Source: Xestospongia muta
Taxonomy: Eukaryota; Porifera; Demospongiae; Haplosclerida; Petrosiidae
Assembly (NCBI GenBank): GCA_963693285.1
Contig: OY848917.1
Span: forward strand, 1,800,501 to 1,864,500
Reading direction: 5' to 3'
Length of the DNA: 64,000 nt
Part shown: positions 1 to 12,038 of the stretch, piece after piece
Numbering within the stretch: the first letter of the stretch is position 1
Layout of the letters: each line of letters begins with the position of its first letter
Made by a program: the position numbers and the translations under genes
Notes under the pieces: model-generated
Databases searched by the model: none
The model's input: only the letters and a program-made list of their open reading frames with translations
What the model was told of the DNA's origin: nothing

Positions 1-309
1 TGTAAATATTGGAACTTCATCATATATAATTTCCTATAATAGAAGTTATGTTCACTATTTACTTAATGATCAATGTGTAACTTTTTTGTACATATAAGGT
101 GTAATCTTTTATATTATAGCTGTGGACTGTAAATGCATTAGTACATGTGCAAAATACAATTTCCTGTCTAAATATTTGTAAATATAATACATATTTTTAT
201 TTTATAGTCTAACAGTTTATTTCAATAGATGCACATTATGTGACTTGAAAGGTATATAACAGCCATCATCTTTTAGTAAGTATGAAATTTTAATAGGTTT
301 TTATACGAT
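1..309. repeat. Segmental duplicate of the 10,970-11,280 region
   Basis: This non-coding stretch matches the sequence starting near 10,970 almost base for base (GGAACTTCATCATATATAAT against GGAACTTCATTATATATAAT). The match continues through the relic exon and TA repeats to about 1,480. It is the left end of a duplicated block whose second copy precedes the third 7TM-family gene. No open gene is seen in it. Confidence 0.75.
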
Positions 310-735
310 TAATTAGGCAAATGTCTATAGTTATATTATTTTTAATATCTTATAATTTTTTAGCTTCAAATTATCAAAGTCTATTAGATGATTTTTGTGT
401 TATTAATGTTCCTATAGACTTGTATAGATTACTATCTAGTGATGAGAACATACTAAATTTAGTGCATGTATTTTATCCAGCAAATCAACATTCACTATTA
501 ATAGTGGAAGTGACTTCTATAGTTGAGGACAATGACAGTATATGAACTATCAACACAACCATTTATGAGAATCAGTTGGTCTCCTCTCAAGACTCATATA
601 TTCTTTTTCACAGTTTCTTCAAGTTATATTATTAAGGACCTATTCAGATTATGCAACTGTTACTGTTGATCCATTTTGTCAATACATAAACAGTATAGAG
701 ACATTTAAATGATGCCACTATATGGGTTAGTCATT
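310..735 (+). pseudogene. Decayed exon 1 of the 7TM family
   Basis: Translation gives recognisable family pieces (LLSSDENILNLVHVFYPANQ, then IVEVTSIVEDNDSI). The reading frame is then cut by TGA at 543-545, where intact copies have TCA. Later pieces matching the C-terminal half of the ectodomain (VDPFCQ-like, then the exon end with the ATATGGGTTAGTC donor context near 722) lie in shifted frames. The signal-peptide half is no longer similar to intact copies. No matching plus-strand exon 2 follows, so this is an isolated relic. A near-identical relic with the same TGA lies at 11,270-11,725, so the lesion predates the block duplication. Confidence 0.8.
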
Positions 736-1066
736 TCAAATAAATGAAACTCATGAAATTTATACATGTTCAATAGTAATCCACTGATGTAAGCAAAAAG
801 TTTGTTATTTAAATAATGGATTTACAGTAATACATGTATAGACATGTGTGTATTATATCATGATTAAGATTATGATGTGTGTTACAAAACCTGCAAGTGA
901 TGCATGAAGTTTGTAAATGAATTTCCAAAATGTGATAAATTATTAACTGAGTTAGCAGGTTTGCATAGCACATATAGGCTGACAAACAATGAGTATTATG
1001 TGATATATATATATATATATATATATAACATCATGACTATATACACAAATAAACAAAAATAATATA

Positions 1067-1108
<42 letters not shown>

Positions 1109-1867
1109 AAAGTACTAACATTTAGCTATTATTTCATAACATAACATGTGGTCTTATAAAATATTTTAAAATTTTATAATCATAATTTGTTATGAGATTT
1201 AGTACAAATCAACTATATGTTGTTATTTTTAAAGGAGAAGCTACTAATTTAGTTCTCAGGTTATATATATATATATTTATTTGCTATGAGATCTATTGCA
1301 CCTTTTATCTACAATTTATATTATAATAATATTATTATTATTATTATATATGTTCTGGAGTATGAATTTCATTATAGGTGTGTGTGTGTCTGTTTATATG
1401 CAAATATATATATATATATATATATGCATATATATATATATATTTGATATTTGATTTTTTACGTAGCATTCATGGATATTATGCTATGTACTTTTCATAC
1501 TGACTGTCATGGACCATATACATTTATACTTAGTGTAATCTATCAGCTTTGTATAAATGCATAATTATTTTAAGTTTGTATGCCATGATTATATTAATTG
1601 TATGTGTATTATGTATTATATAATATTAGTATATTGACAGAATATGTTAATTTGTTAAAATAAGAAAACATTTTATAATAAGAAACACATCCAAAAATTT
1701 GTTTGAAGCAACACAAAATAATTTATCAATGTTTGGACAAAATATTGAGTTGAAGACATAATATATTTACATATTTATATACAAGGAAGTTGCATTTTTT
1801 AGTTTACATTAAATTAAACTTTCAAACTTTTTTCAATGGTATCTTTAAAGACTAGCTTTTCTTCTTC
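736..1867. other. Non-coding spacer with TA microsatellites
   Basis: Intron-like sequence following the relic exon, then several (TA)n runs (about 1,003-1,027, 1,066-1,100, 1,263-1,276 and 1,404-1,443) and a short ATT/TAT-rich tract. From about 1,670 it becomes the 3' flank of the minus-strand gene and matches the 3' flanks of the other copies (for example AATATTGAGTTGAAGACATA). No gene is seen. Confidence 0.6.
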
Positions 1868-4245
1868 TTAGACTGGTATATCATTGCTACTGCTTGATGA
1901 TTCAAACATAACAAACTTCTGAAGTTCATGCTTTGAGAACCAAGTAAGAAATGTAAGCAATATAAAAGGTAAAATATTAGCAATAGAGCTAATGAGACCA
2001 ATGTTGCTACCACTAATAAAAATAACATCTGTTAAAAAAATATACGAAAGGAGACAATAGAAGAGCAAAACAAAAACATGAGTTAGTACACGAAAAATAA
2101 ACCAAATAAAAAAAATTACTTGACTTCTGCAATTAGGCAGTGGTGATACATCAAACATATCTTCATAATGATCATATATGTCAGCAAAACCGTATGTGAG
2201 GTAAAACAAACCTACAACACCTGTGGAAACTGTTGACAAAACTTGTAGTGGATTAGTTAAAGCTGCAATGACGATACCAGTACCATGAATAGAGACTACC
2301 ACACTTGTAAAAAGTATAGCAAAAGATCCTATCCATTGATAAAAGATTATAGCAATTTTTTGACATAGATTAAATTTTTGACGTTGATGTCTTCTACAGA
2401 GTAAGATCATTGGAAGAACAATAAGTTTGCCTCTTTTTTTTATTGCTCGTACAACGATTAGCGTTGAAATGACTACACATATAACAAGAGACAAAACAAG
2501 ACCAATAATTATTAAAATATATATAGAAATGAAAGTAGAATTCTGATTTGTACCAAACTTGTGAATTTCGGAGAAATCCAAGCCAACAACTGTTATGATA
2601 ATTAAAACTAAAGTTGATATAACTGCCCAAAATAAACTTTTAAATCGAAATCTTTGACTCTCATCTTTGCATTTTTTAGATCTTATATACAGTAACCCAT
2701 AGCTACTACATAGCTTTGATGATGTCAATATTACACAAGCAATAACTAAACTGATCAGTGCAAATACCATTATGTAGAGGTGATCTTTGTATATATCTTC
2801 CTTTTCAAATACTGCAAAATCATTTGTTTCTAATTTTTTTTTGTAAGAAGAATATCCTTGTAGTGATGAGTCAGCTCCATGATCTGTGACAGACAGTCGG
2901 TGCGTAGTGTATAGTTTCAGCTGTAAATTAGAACGGCATTTAAATGTATTAGGACAAATCATTAAACATAATATTTAGTATTGCTTAATATGTAGGGTTG
3001 ACCTGATAAATATGGTTGATTTACAGGATTATATAAACACCTACTTGTCATTCTCAAAAACAAGATTGATATGAACATAGAAGTCATTCATAAGTAACCA
3101 AAAATTTAGTTAAGTAAAGGCTGTTAAAATATAAATGATGCAAATGTTAGAAGACTATAAATCTAAATATTAAACTGATCAAACTTTATGATAAATGGAA
3201 GGGGCTATGTAGTAGATATGACAATAACAAAAATTACAGAACAAGATATGTAAAAATCCATACAACAAACAATAGTGTATATGTTCCTAACAGATAGTTA
3301 TATACCATCTTACTTTTTAAGGATTTTGTATTTATGTGTACAATGTGCTATGCCTAATTGACTTTTGTAATATCTGGCTTTATCATTATCACATTCACTT
3401 TCATTTATATTTTTTACTTGTACAATCATAAATAAACACAAATTTCTTAAAATTTAATCATTTATGCGTAATAACTATGTAGGATATGCATTTTATATAC
3501 ACATATAATACACACACACACGTATACAAGAGATTCTTAACCATCCATTAATACAAATTGTAAATATATTACATTTAGTATGCCATCATTATTATGATGG
3601 CATACTAACATGCCATCATAATAATGATGGCATGTTAGTATGAATTTTATCATAAGATTTAAAAGTATCAGGTTATGTTTTCTTAGTCCATATGTATTAC
3701 ATAATGTCCACCTCTGAATCATGATATAATGCACACACACATAAATATTTACTATAAATCAATTTTTTAACAACTAAATGTTTGCTCATATTTGTAGATT
3801 ACTCTAAAAAATAAATTTCATATTTTAAAAGACTAACCCATATAGTGGCATCATTCAAAAGTCGAGTCTTCTCAATACTGCTTATGTTTTGACAAAATGG
3901 GTCAAGAGTAATATTTGCATAATATATTTCATTTAAGTAGGTCCTTAATGATAAACCTTGAAAAAATCTTGGATAAGAATATATGAGAACTTGGGAGGAG
4001 ACCCAACGAAAAACATAGATAGATGTGCTGTTAGTTGATATACTGTCATTGTCCTTAACCACATATGTCACTTCCACTATTAATGCTGGATGTTGATTTG
4101 CTGGATAAAATGCACGCAATAGATTTAGTATGTTCTCATCACTATATAGTAATGACTCCTCTAAATCTTTGAAAGAACCAATACACTTTTCAGAATAAGT
4201 GATTGATAGAAAAAGGAAAATTAAAACCAAAAGTCTTACCGACAT
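1868..4245 (-). CDS. 7TM-family protein, copy 1 (two exons)
   Basis: Unrecognised family; predicted 486 aa cell-surface protein. Exon 1 is 3838-4245 (408 bp): signal peptide MSVRLLVLIFLFLSITYS, then an ectodomain with two cysteines (EKCIGSF and DPFCQN) and several N-X-S/T sites. Exon 2 is 1868-2920: stalk beginning LKLYTTHRLSV, then seven hydrophobic segments ending with the LPFILLTFLTWFSKHELQKF block, and a short tail ending DIPV. The donor ATATGG|GTTAGT and acceptor TTCTAATTTACAG|CTG keep phase 0, and all seven copies share this join. Basic loops after segments 1 and 3 predict an N-out/C-in, GPCR-like topology, but no DRY or NPxxY motif is present. The start is the first ATG after a conserved ATATAGGTTAAAATAAA leader. 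Structure is certain as pattern; ligand and signalling are unknown. Confidence 0.82.
3576..3635. repeat. Two adjacent hairpins in the intron of copy 1
   Basis: Positions 3576-3607 are an inverted repeat with 14-bp arms (TAGTATGCCATCAT) around TATT. Positions 3608-3635 are a second one with 12-bp arms (ACATGCCATCAT) around AATA. The two hairpins are near-duplicates of each other. The corresponding intron position of copy 3 (about 15,005-15,045) lacks the expansion, so it arose locally. Confidence 0.85.
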
Positions 4246-5582
4246 TTTATTTTAACCTATATAAAATAAAATGATTCAAGATGCTGTCTTTTCAATTTCA
4301 AATAAAATTTAATGTGTCCATGTATAGAAAGTAAAGGTCCATCAATAAAATAAAAATCATCTCATAGACTATAGTTAAATTAGAATAAAATTTGGAAGAT
4401 ATTAAAAGTGCCAAGAAATTATTGAAATATGCTTAATTAATTTTATGTCACAGCAATGTTAACACTTACAAAACAATTTATATTTACCAAAACGCAATGT
4501 CCTTATGTAATGTTGAAGTCACAAAAAGTGAATCTATTAAAACAAACCATTAGAATATATAACATAAGTAACCATTTACAATTTTGTGTTCTGTTTACCA
4601 ATTTAGAAAGCAAATTCTAATTTTGTACATATTTGGATATTGTATATTTAAATTACACACATTATATAAAAAAGATTACTAATACACTTTATGTGTATAA
4701 AAAGGTATTAATAAATATTATTAGAGCACATAACTGGAAATTATAATGAAATTATTAACAAAATTATGGCATCTGGTTATAAATCTGAAAACAGAAAAAC
4801 ACACTACATTTATGGTTCTATTACAATACATAACGCTATAAAAATATTGACATTGTTATAGTGAAAATAAGCTGTTCTGTATAAACTTTCATACAACTTT
4901 AATAGGAACCTCTTAAAGCAGTTCTCTGGTAACTAATATTATCAGAGTATCATAAGAATGAATTTTAAATAGTAGTGAATTGGTGTGACATTTGTTTAGA
5001 TAATACAATACATGAATTAGACAACAGTTAGGGAACACTATAATGAAAAGTACTGAAGAACTATCACTATAGTAGTAAGGTTGGTGTAGCATAGATAGAA
5101 TATGTGTCATTAGGAGTCCATAGTCTTGCAAGGAGAGAAAATGCATGCAGCTACCATTTTAAAGTAATAGAAAAACTATAGCAATCTAAAAAATTTCATT
5201 TCAAAGTTTTATTACTTTCTATCTATAGACTGGCTTTATACCATAAAACTTCAAAGTGACAGTTAAGAATCATATAATTACTATAGCAACTTTTATTACA
5301 GAAGTTGACAATGGAGTACAATTTTGAATAGTAGAAAACAATGCTCATGTCCATATTTGGAAGTTTAAGTGATCACTTATGAGGTTATGTATAATTAATA
5401 TTACATGAAATGAATTTAATGACAAATTTCCTTATATGTCATACATAAAAAGGTGTTTTTGATGATACTGCATTATGCACACTCTATTCTTGTGAAATAA
5501 TGAACATAGTTAAATTACTATAAATATAATTACATATTTAATTATATGGTCAATAAATATTGTTTTGGCTTGATGCTGCATT
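4246..5582. promoter_or_regulatory. Upstream region of copy 1 with a candidate 5' UTR exon end
   Basis: A block conserved upstream of six of the seven loci. Reading on the minus strand, a GTTTTGGTAAATATAAATTG element with a following GTAAGTG lies at about 4465-4500. An acceptor-like TATATAG lies 11 bases before the ATG leader (AG ends at 4257). This fits a short 5' UTR intron of about 210 bp, but it could also be a TATA-type core promoter. The remainder, to 5,580, is AT-rich and non-coding. It repeats upstream of copies 3, 5, 6 and 7, and is partly deleted at copy 4. Confidence 0.4.
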
Positions 5583-5720
5583 ACATACTTACATGCTCCT
5601 TCATCCTTTGTGAGGCTATAGCTATAGGCTCCTGGTATGACCTACCTTAACTATATATATAACTGAGGTAAGTCATGTATATAACTGAGTTAGGTCATAT
5701 ATATAGCTGTGTTAGATCAT
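5583..5720 (+). promoter_or_regulatory. AGGTCA-rich upstream cassette (unit of copy 1)
   Basis: A conserved module: CATGCTCC, CTTTGTGAGGCTATAGCTAT, GGCTCCTGGTATGACCTACC, then direct repeats of GAGGTA(A/G)GTCA separated by TATATA spacers. The same cassette is found near 17.1, 22.7, 28.2, 39.2, 39.5, 45.7, 46.0, 47.1, 48.3 and 48.8 kb, and in reverse orientation at 7.45 kb upstream of the plus-strand gene. Its position relative to the genes is conserved, which suggests a regulatory role, but the conservation may simply reflect recent duplication. Confidence 0.45.
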
Positions 5721-6322
5721 ACAATATATGTTACAACAAATACTATTGATATCAGTTAAAAACAACAACTGTGACCACTGGATATATGTTACAGCAAATA
5801 ATGTAACACAAAATCAACTGTACTCATGTGTACATGACATCAAATAGGTTTTTTAAAACGATTTATAGTCAGTGGCGTCAGAGAAAGGACAGAGGAGCAA
5901 TCATCCTCCATGTAAATGTAAACATAATGAAAGTACTTGTATGGTACTGAGTTTTACACATGATATTAGTTATTCTATACGGTCCATTATTGTTCCAAAG
6001 TACCTATTTAACTCACATATTAAAGCGATAACACTTCTAAACAGGCTGAGAACTTCAAAGGTAGCTGTCTTAATGTTAAAGCAAAGTTGCCGTAAAACGT
6101 CTTGAGAGTTATTTGTATAAAGGGTTAAATAATAATTTTTTAAAGGTTCAAGCGAAAAATTTGATGAGACAGCAAAAGGTAAAAGAAATGTGGATGTTGT
6201 AGTTCCAGGGAATCTGGGTGAGGGTCCAAGAGTATAATCAATTGTTTATGTTTTATTATGCCACTAGCACATAATTGGAAATAATGGTTGAATAAAAGAA
6301 ATCGTGTGAATATTTTAAAGAA
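5721..6322 (+). other. Conserved module with coding-like islands
   Basis: Two islands look coding in other copies. The first follows ATTTATAG at about 5867 (plus strand; in the 17.4-kb copy it reads SGVRERTEEQSSSKRKRSG). The second, at 6150-6225, reads DETAKGKRNVDVVVPGNLGE. The module recurs at 17.4, 23.0, 28.5, 39.8, 46.3, 47.4 and 49.0 kb with frameshifts between copies. I do not recognise a product. It may be a dead gene captured in the duplication unit. Confidence 0.35.
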
Positions 6323-6900
6323 TAACTGTTGATCCATTTCGTTAATACATAAAAGCTATTGAGAAGATTTGACTTTTAATGATGTTACTATATGGGTTAG
6401 TCATTTAAATTAATCAAACATATGAAGTTAATGTTCAATAGTAATACACTGATGGAAGCTGGAAACAAAAGTTTGGTTGTTAAAATAGTTGTTTTTCAGT
6501 AATATACGTATATGTGTGTGTGTATTATATAATAATTTAGACATGTGTGTTATGTAAACTTTCAAGTGATGCTTGGAATTTGTAAAAGAATTGCTAGAGG
6601 GTGATTAACTATATTGAATGAGTTAGCAGGTTTTCATTAAACATTATAGTCTCACAAATTGTGACTATTATCTGATATGCCACTATATTCCATAACATAG
6701 CATTTGTTATCATAAACATCTCAAAGTTAGAAGATTATGTTATGATAACTGTTATGAGATCAGTTTAAGAAGCCATATTGTTGTTTATGAAGTAGCTGCT
6801 ACACATTTTGTTCTCAGGTTTTATATATTTAAATTTAGAAACAAATGATTTTTCAGTATTTTAAGAGGAAGATATTATTTCGATTATTACTTTGATAACA
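6323..6900 (+). pseudogene. Fragments of exon 1 end and exon 2 start, 7TM family
   Basis: Positions 6323-6400 match the last ~25 codons of exon 1 (CTGTTGATCCATTTCG through ATATGGGTTAGTC). They are followed by intron sequence like that of copy 2, and at about 6828-6880 by a piece of exon 2 corresponding to NLETNDFSVF, broken by TAA. The signal peptide, most of the ectodomain and all membrane segments are missing. It is a deletion remnant on the same strand as copy 2. Confidence 0.7.
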
Positions 6901-7448
6901 ATTATATCAAGTACCTTTTCCTCCAACAAATATACACACTCTCCTCCCTAATTCTCATACTTTCTCTGCAAAAGAAGTTCATCATCAAATGTCAAAATTC
7001 TCCCTTGATACTCTTCACAAGTTTATGTTTTATTCTTTCAAGTAGGGTGCTTCTTGGTGTAACTTGACTGATGATGTACACATGTCCTATGATGACATCA
7101 CTATGTGTCAGAGAGTTAATAATGTTAGGTTTGGTTTAGGGTTTAGGTGATGTCATCATATATGATGACATCACTATGTGTCATTTCATTATAATGTCAT
7201 CACAGTTAAGTTAAACCAAGAACCACCTTTCAAGTAATTAGATGGTTCAACCATATTTGCCACATATGTGCTAGTGGTATAACATAACATAATAATTGAT
7301 GATACCCTTGGACCTTGAACTAAATTTCCTGGAACAATAACATTCACATTTATTCTACCTTTTACTGTCTCATCTATTTTTCTCTTGAAATGTGTAAATA
7401 TAATTTAACCCCTTCATCACAGAAACTATTACATTTATGCCTAAAAAA
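6901..7448. other. Middle of the divergent intergenic region between copies 1 and 2
   Basis: No gene seen. It contains two direct copies of ATGATGACATCACTATGTGT (near 7089 and 7162) and the palindrome at 7147-7174. The right part (about 7290-7390) is the reverse complement of the DETAKG island module, so the organisation mirrors itself around the centre: each divergent gene has its own upstream module facing it. Confidence 0.55.
7147..7174. promoter_or_regulatory. 28-bp perfect palindrome
   Basis: Each half reads GTGATGTCATCATA and the whole is self-complementary without a spacer. Each arm contains TGATGTCAT/ATGACATCA, which resembles bZIP (CRE/AP-1-like) sites. It sits between the two divergently transcribed 7TM genes. 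Direct observation of the palindrome is secure; factor binding is inference. Confidence 0.6.
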
Positions 7449-7526
7449 GAGGTCATACCAGGAGCTTATAGCTATAGCCTCACAAAGGAGGAAGGAGCAT
7501 GCAAGTATGTATTGCAGCATCAAGCC
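7449..7526 (-). promoter_or_regulatory. Upstream cassette in reverse orientation (copy 2)
   Basis: Reverse complement of the CATGCTCC/CTATAGCTATA/TATGACCT cassette found upstream of the minus-strand genes. It lies about 620 bp upstream of the plus-strand copy 2 start, so cassette and gene inverted together. Confidence 0.45.
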
Positions 7527-8146
7527 CCCAAAAATGTTAACAATCATATAAGTAAATAAGTAATTATATTCAATCATTAGTACATAATGTAGCATCACCA
7601 AAAATGGATAAATTTGTACACAACATCTCACTTTAATTATAAACAGAAAAAGTATTTTTTAAATATGTTTTCGTTCAACGTACAGACTTATAGATTGTTG
7701 TTTATAATTTCATTAGAATTTCCTGTAGGGAAACTTTAGTTGCATAACTTCATTAATAAGCAACCATACTGTTATGTATTAATTAGATATATATTTTATA
7801 ATTTAACAGTAAATATAAATAGAATACTTATAATTACATGCACAAACAACATTTGCAGCCTAAGAAGTTATAAACAAAATACTCATGTATGTACATAGTT
7901 AGTTAGGTTATTAACCTTACTGGTTCATTACAATAAATATACTTGATCGTGAGTGATTCCTTTGCCTCCTGGAAAACAAGTAAGAGACATTGCCTTTTGG
8001 TAAGTATAAATTGTTTTGTTTATCTTCACTGTGATATAATCTCAAACTGTCATTGATGGACTTAAACTTTTTATACATGTGTGTAATACCCTTTAATTTA
8101 CAATTTGCAAACAGATTAAAATTCTATTTATATAGGTTAAAATAAA
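7527..8146 (+). promoter_or_regulatory. Upstream region of copy 2
   Basis: AT-rich sequence. It contains the conserved CCTTTTGGTAAGTATAAATT element (donor-like GT at 8000) and TTTATATAGGTTAAAATAAA directly before the ATG at 8147. These match the proposed 5' UTR intron signals of the other copies. No other gene is seen. Confidence 0.4.
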
Positions 8147-10327
8147 ATGTTGGTAAGACTTTTGGTTTTAATTTTCCTTCTTCTACCAGTTACTTATTCT
8201 GAAAAATGTATTGGTTCTTTCAAAGAACTAGAGGAGTCTTTACTATCTAGTGATGAGAACATGCTAAATCTAGTGCATGCATTTTATCCAGCAAATCAAC
8301 ATCCAGCATTAATAGTGGAAGTGATTTATGTAGTTGAGGACAATGACAGCATATCAACTGATAACACGTCTATCTATGTTTATCGTTGGTTCTCCTCTCA
8401 AGTTCTGATATATTCTTATCCACAGTTTGTTCAAGGTTTATCTTTAAGGACTTATTCAGTTGTCATATATTATGCAAATATTACTGTTGACCCATTTTGT
8501 CAAAACATAAGCAGTACAGAGAAGATTAGACTTTTAAATGATGCTACTATATGGGTTAGTCATTTAAATTACTCAAACATATGAAGTTAATGTTCAATAG
8601 TAATCCACTCATGGAAGGAAAAGTTCGATTGTTAAAATAGTTGATTTTCAGTAATACATGTATATATATATATATATCTGTCTGCGTGTATTATATTATT
8701 ATTATTCAGAGATGTTTGTAACATAAACTTTCGAGTGATGCTTGGAATTGTAAAAGAATTGCTAGAAGGTGATAAATTATATTGACTGAGTTAGCAGGTT
8801 TCCATAGCATGTAACCTCACAAACAATGACTATTATCTGATATACCACTATTATTCCATAAAATAGCTTGTGTTGTCATAAATATCTTAAGGTTAAAAGG
8901 TTATGTAATGATAATTTGTCATAATGTTAGTGCAAACTGCCATGTTGAAGTAGAAGCTACACACTTTTGTTCTCTGGTTCTATATTTTTAAAAAGTGCTT
9001 AGAGGTCTATTGCATCTGTCGTGACACAATCTAAAATTTGTATTTATGGGATGGGCTATGAACTCATTACAGGATGTTTGTGTGTGTATAATATGTTTAT
9101 ATACAAATATATATCCTACATCTTTATTAAACCTAAATGATAAAAGTTATTAGCAAAAAAATGTTTTTGTTTATGATTGTATGTTTAAATGCTGTTTCTA
9201 ATTTACAGCTGAAACTATACACTACTCACCGACTGTCTGTCATAGATCATGGAGCTGACTCATCACTACAAGGATTTTCTTCTTACAAAGAAAATCTAGA
9301 AACAAATGATTTTTCAGTATTTGAAGAGGAAGTAATACGCAAACTTCATTACTACACGTTGGCAGTTGCTCTAATCAGTCTATTTGTTGCTTGTATAATA
9401 TTTACATCATCAAAGCTAGATAGTAGCTATGAGTTATTGCATATAAGATCTGAAAAACGTAATAAAGATGAGACTCAAAGATTTCGATTTAAAAGCTTAT
9501 TTTGGGCAGTTATATCAACTTTAGTTTTAGTTATCATGATGGTTTTTGTCTTGGATGTCATTGAAACTTCCAGTTTTGGCACAACTTGGAATTCTTTTAC
9601 AATTTCTTTATATTCTTTAATAATTGTTGGTATTGTTTTGTCTCTTTTTGTGTGTGGAGTCATTTCAATAATAATTGTTGCACGAGCTAAAAAAGAAGGC
9701 AAACTTATTGCTCTTCCAATGATCTTACTCTGTAGAAGACGTCAATCCTTTAATTATAGTCAAGGAAAGGCTATATTATTTTACCAATTCATAGGATCTT
9801 TTACTATACTTCTTACAAGTGTGGCAGTCTCCTTTCATGGTACTGGTATTGTCATTGCGGCTTTAGCTAATCCACTACAAGTTTTCTCAACAGTTGCTAC
9901 ATTTGTTGTAACTGTATTTTACCTCACATATGCTTTTGCTGACATATATGATTGTTATGAAGATATGTTTAATGCATCACCATTATCTAATTATAAGAAG
10001 AATAAAAGTCTATTATTTCTCATTTTCCGTGGACTAACCCATATTCTTGTTCTACTCTTCTTTTGTCTTTTTTCATATACATATTTAACAGCTGTTATTT
10101 TCATTGGTGGAGACAACAGTGGTGTTATTAGCTCTATTGCTAATCTTTTACCTATAATATTGCTTACATTTATTACTTGGCTCTCAAAACATGAACTTCA
10201 AAAGTTTGTTAATTTTCAATCATCAAGCAATAACATTGATACAGCCACAATTTCAAGTTTTGAGATCCTTGAAACGACAGAATATTCAGATTTTGAAAGC
10301 ACTACATTTAAAGAGTCCAGTGTTTAA
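8147..10327 (+). CDS. 7TM-family protein, copy 2 (two exons, plus strand)
   Basis: Predicted 508 aa, the longest copy and the only intact one on the plus strand. Exon 1 is 8147-8554: signal peptide MLVRLLVLIFLLLPVTYS, then the EKCIGSF...DPFCQN ectodomain. Exon 2 is 9209-10327 after TTTCTAATTTACAG. Hydrophobic segments lie at roughly residues 184-205, 227-252, 264-292, 312-344, 351-375, 394-424 and 431-455. Loop 1 (SEKRNKDETQRFRFK) and loop 2 (RAKKEGK...CRRRQ) are basic, giving GPCR-like topology. The C-terminal tail is ~35 residues longer than in other copies, acidic and Ser/Thr-rich, and ends ESSV, a possible class I PDZ ligand. It is head-to-head with copy 1. Family function unknown; the gene model is well supported by the shared splice sites. 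Confidence 0.85.
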
Positions 10328-10969
10328 CTTTAATGTAGAAGTATTAAATTTAAAAAGTTATTTTCCTTTATAGAAACGTCTGTCATTTAAATCCTTACAT
10401 TTAACTCTTAGTATAGCCAAATATTTGATTCTTAGACTTTGTACTTTTTGACGATTATTTTGATTTTAACTTCATCAAATAACACTTCCTCTTTTTTAAA
10501 GATAAATATCACTATTCACTATGTCATTATGTATGTCAGTAGGTCTTGTACATGTATAATACTTGTCTTTCACACAATCCTTTTAAAGACAATATGAAAA
10601 TACATGCTCACATGTTTATATCATTTTTAAGAGTAAATTTAGTGTAACTTGATATATTTGAACTATTGAACAGGAAGTTTTACATATATTAAGTTGTTAT
10701 TATTATAGCTGTATTTAAATATGGAGAAGCCATTTTAAAATAAATGACCTCCAAAATGTAAAATGGGAGGGACTTAAAGACAGGAGACTAGCACTTATTC
10801 AAAGCTATTAGAAAATGTGGTGATAAGAACAAGAAAAGGTAATGTTAACTGGTCAGTTTTTGAGGATTGTTTTGGTTTTAAATTCATCAAATAAGATTTC
10901 CTTTCTTATAAAGATGAACATCATCATTCACTATGGCAATACAGCCATTTCTATATCTTTTTGTCTAGA
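10328..10969. repeat. 3' flank of copy 2 with an internal duplication
   Basis: Non-coding. A segment near 10,445-10,530 (TTTTGATTTTAACTTCATCA, then an AAAGATAAATATCA context) is repeated at about 10,855-10,940 (TTTTGGTTTTAAATTCATCA, AAAGATGAACATCA), spaced by about 410 bp. No gene is seen. Confidence 0.5.
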
Positions 10970-11973
10970 TGTAAATTTTGGAACTTCATTATATATAATT
11001 TCCTATAATACAAGTTATGTTCACTATTTACTTAATGATCAATGTGTAACTTTTTTGTACATATAAAGTGTAATCTTTTATATTATAGCTGTGGACTGTA
11101 AATGTATTAATATATATGCTAAAGACAATTTCCTGTCTAAATATTTGTAAATATAATACATATTTTTGTTTTATAGTCTAACGGTTTATTTCAATAGATG
11201 CACATTATGTGACTTGAAAGGTATATAACAACCATCACCTTTTAGTAAGTATGAATTTGTTGGTAGGTTTTTATACAATTAATTTGGCAAATTTCTATAA
11301 TTATATTATTTTTAATATCTTATAATTTTTAGCTTCATATTATCAAAGTCTATTAGATGATTTTTGTGTTATTAATGTTCCTATAGACTTCTATAGATTA
11401 CTATCTAGTGATGAGAACATACTAAATTTAGTGCATGTATTTTATCCAGCAAATCAACATTCAGCATTGATAGTGGAAGTGACTTATATAGTTGAGGACA
11501 ATGACAGTATATGAACCATCAACACAACCATTTATGATTATCAGTTGGTCTCCTCTCAAGTCTCATACATTTTTTTCCATAGTTTCTTCAAGTTACATTA
11601 TTAAGGACCTATTCAGATTATGCAACTATTACTGTTGATCCATTTTGTCAATACATAAACAGTATAGAGACATTTAAATGATGCCACTATATGGGTTAGT
11701 CATTTCAAATACATGAAACTCATGAAATTTATATATGTTCAATAGTAATCCACTGATGTAAGCAAAAAGTTTGTTGTTTAAATAATGGATTTACAGTAAT
11801 ACATGTATAGAAGTGTGTGCATTATATCATGATTAAGATTATGATGTGTGTTACAAAACCTGGAAGTGATGCATGGAGTATGTAAAAGAATTTCCAAAAT
11901 GTAATAAATTATTAACTGAGTTAGCAGGTTTGCATAGCACATGTACATATAGGCTGACAAACCATGAATATTA

Positions 11974-12038
<65 letters not shown>

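Noticed and set aside
1003..1443. TA-rich tracts near 1.0-1.4 kb and 12.0-12.2 kb as replication origins or promoters
   Set aside because: Simple (TA)n microsatellites of different length in duplicated blocks; no further element supports a function.
4913..5146. Minus-strand frames with QPYYYSDSSSVLFIIVFPNC near 4.9, 16.5, 22.0 and 45.1 kb as a gene
   Set aside because: Conserved only because the upstream blocks are duplicated; substitutions do not favour synonymous sites by eye, starts differ, and the copies near 27.6 and 38.5 kb are broken.
5872..6105. Repeated open frames starting MASEKGQRSNH near 5.9, 17.4, 23.0 and 46.3 kb as a small gene family
   Set aside because: The frame is not kept between copies (lengths and C-termini differ by frameshift), there is no consistent stop, and another frame of the same DNA looks more protein-like. 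Treated as part of the conserved upstream module.
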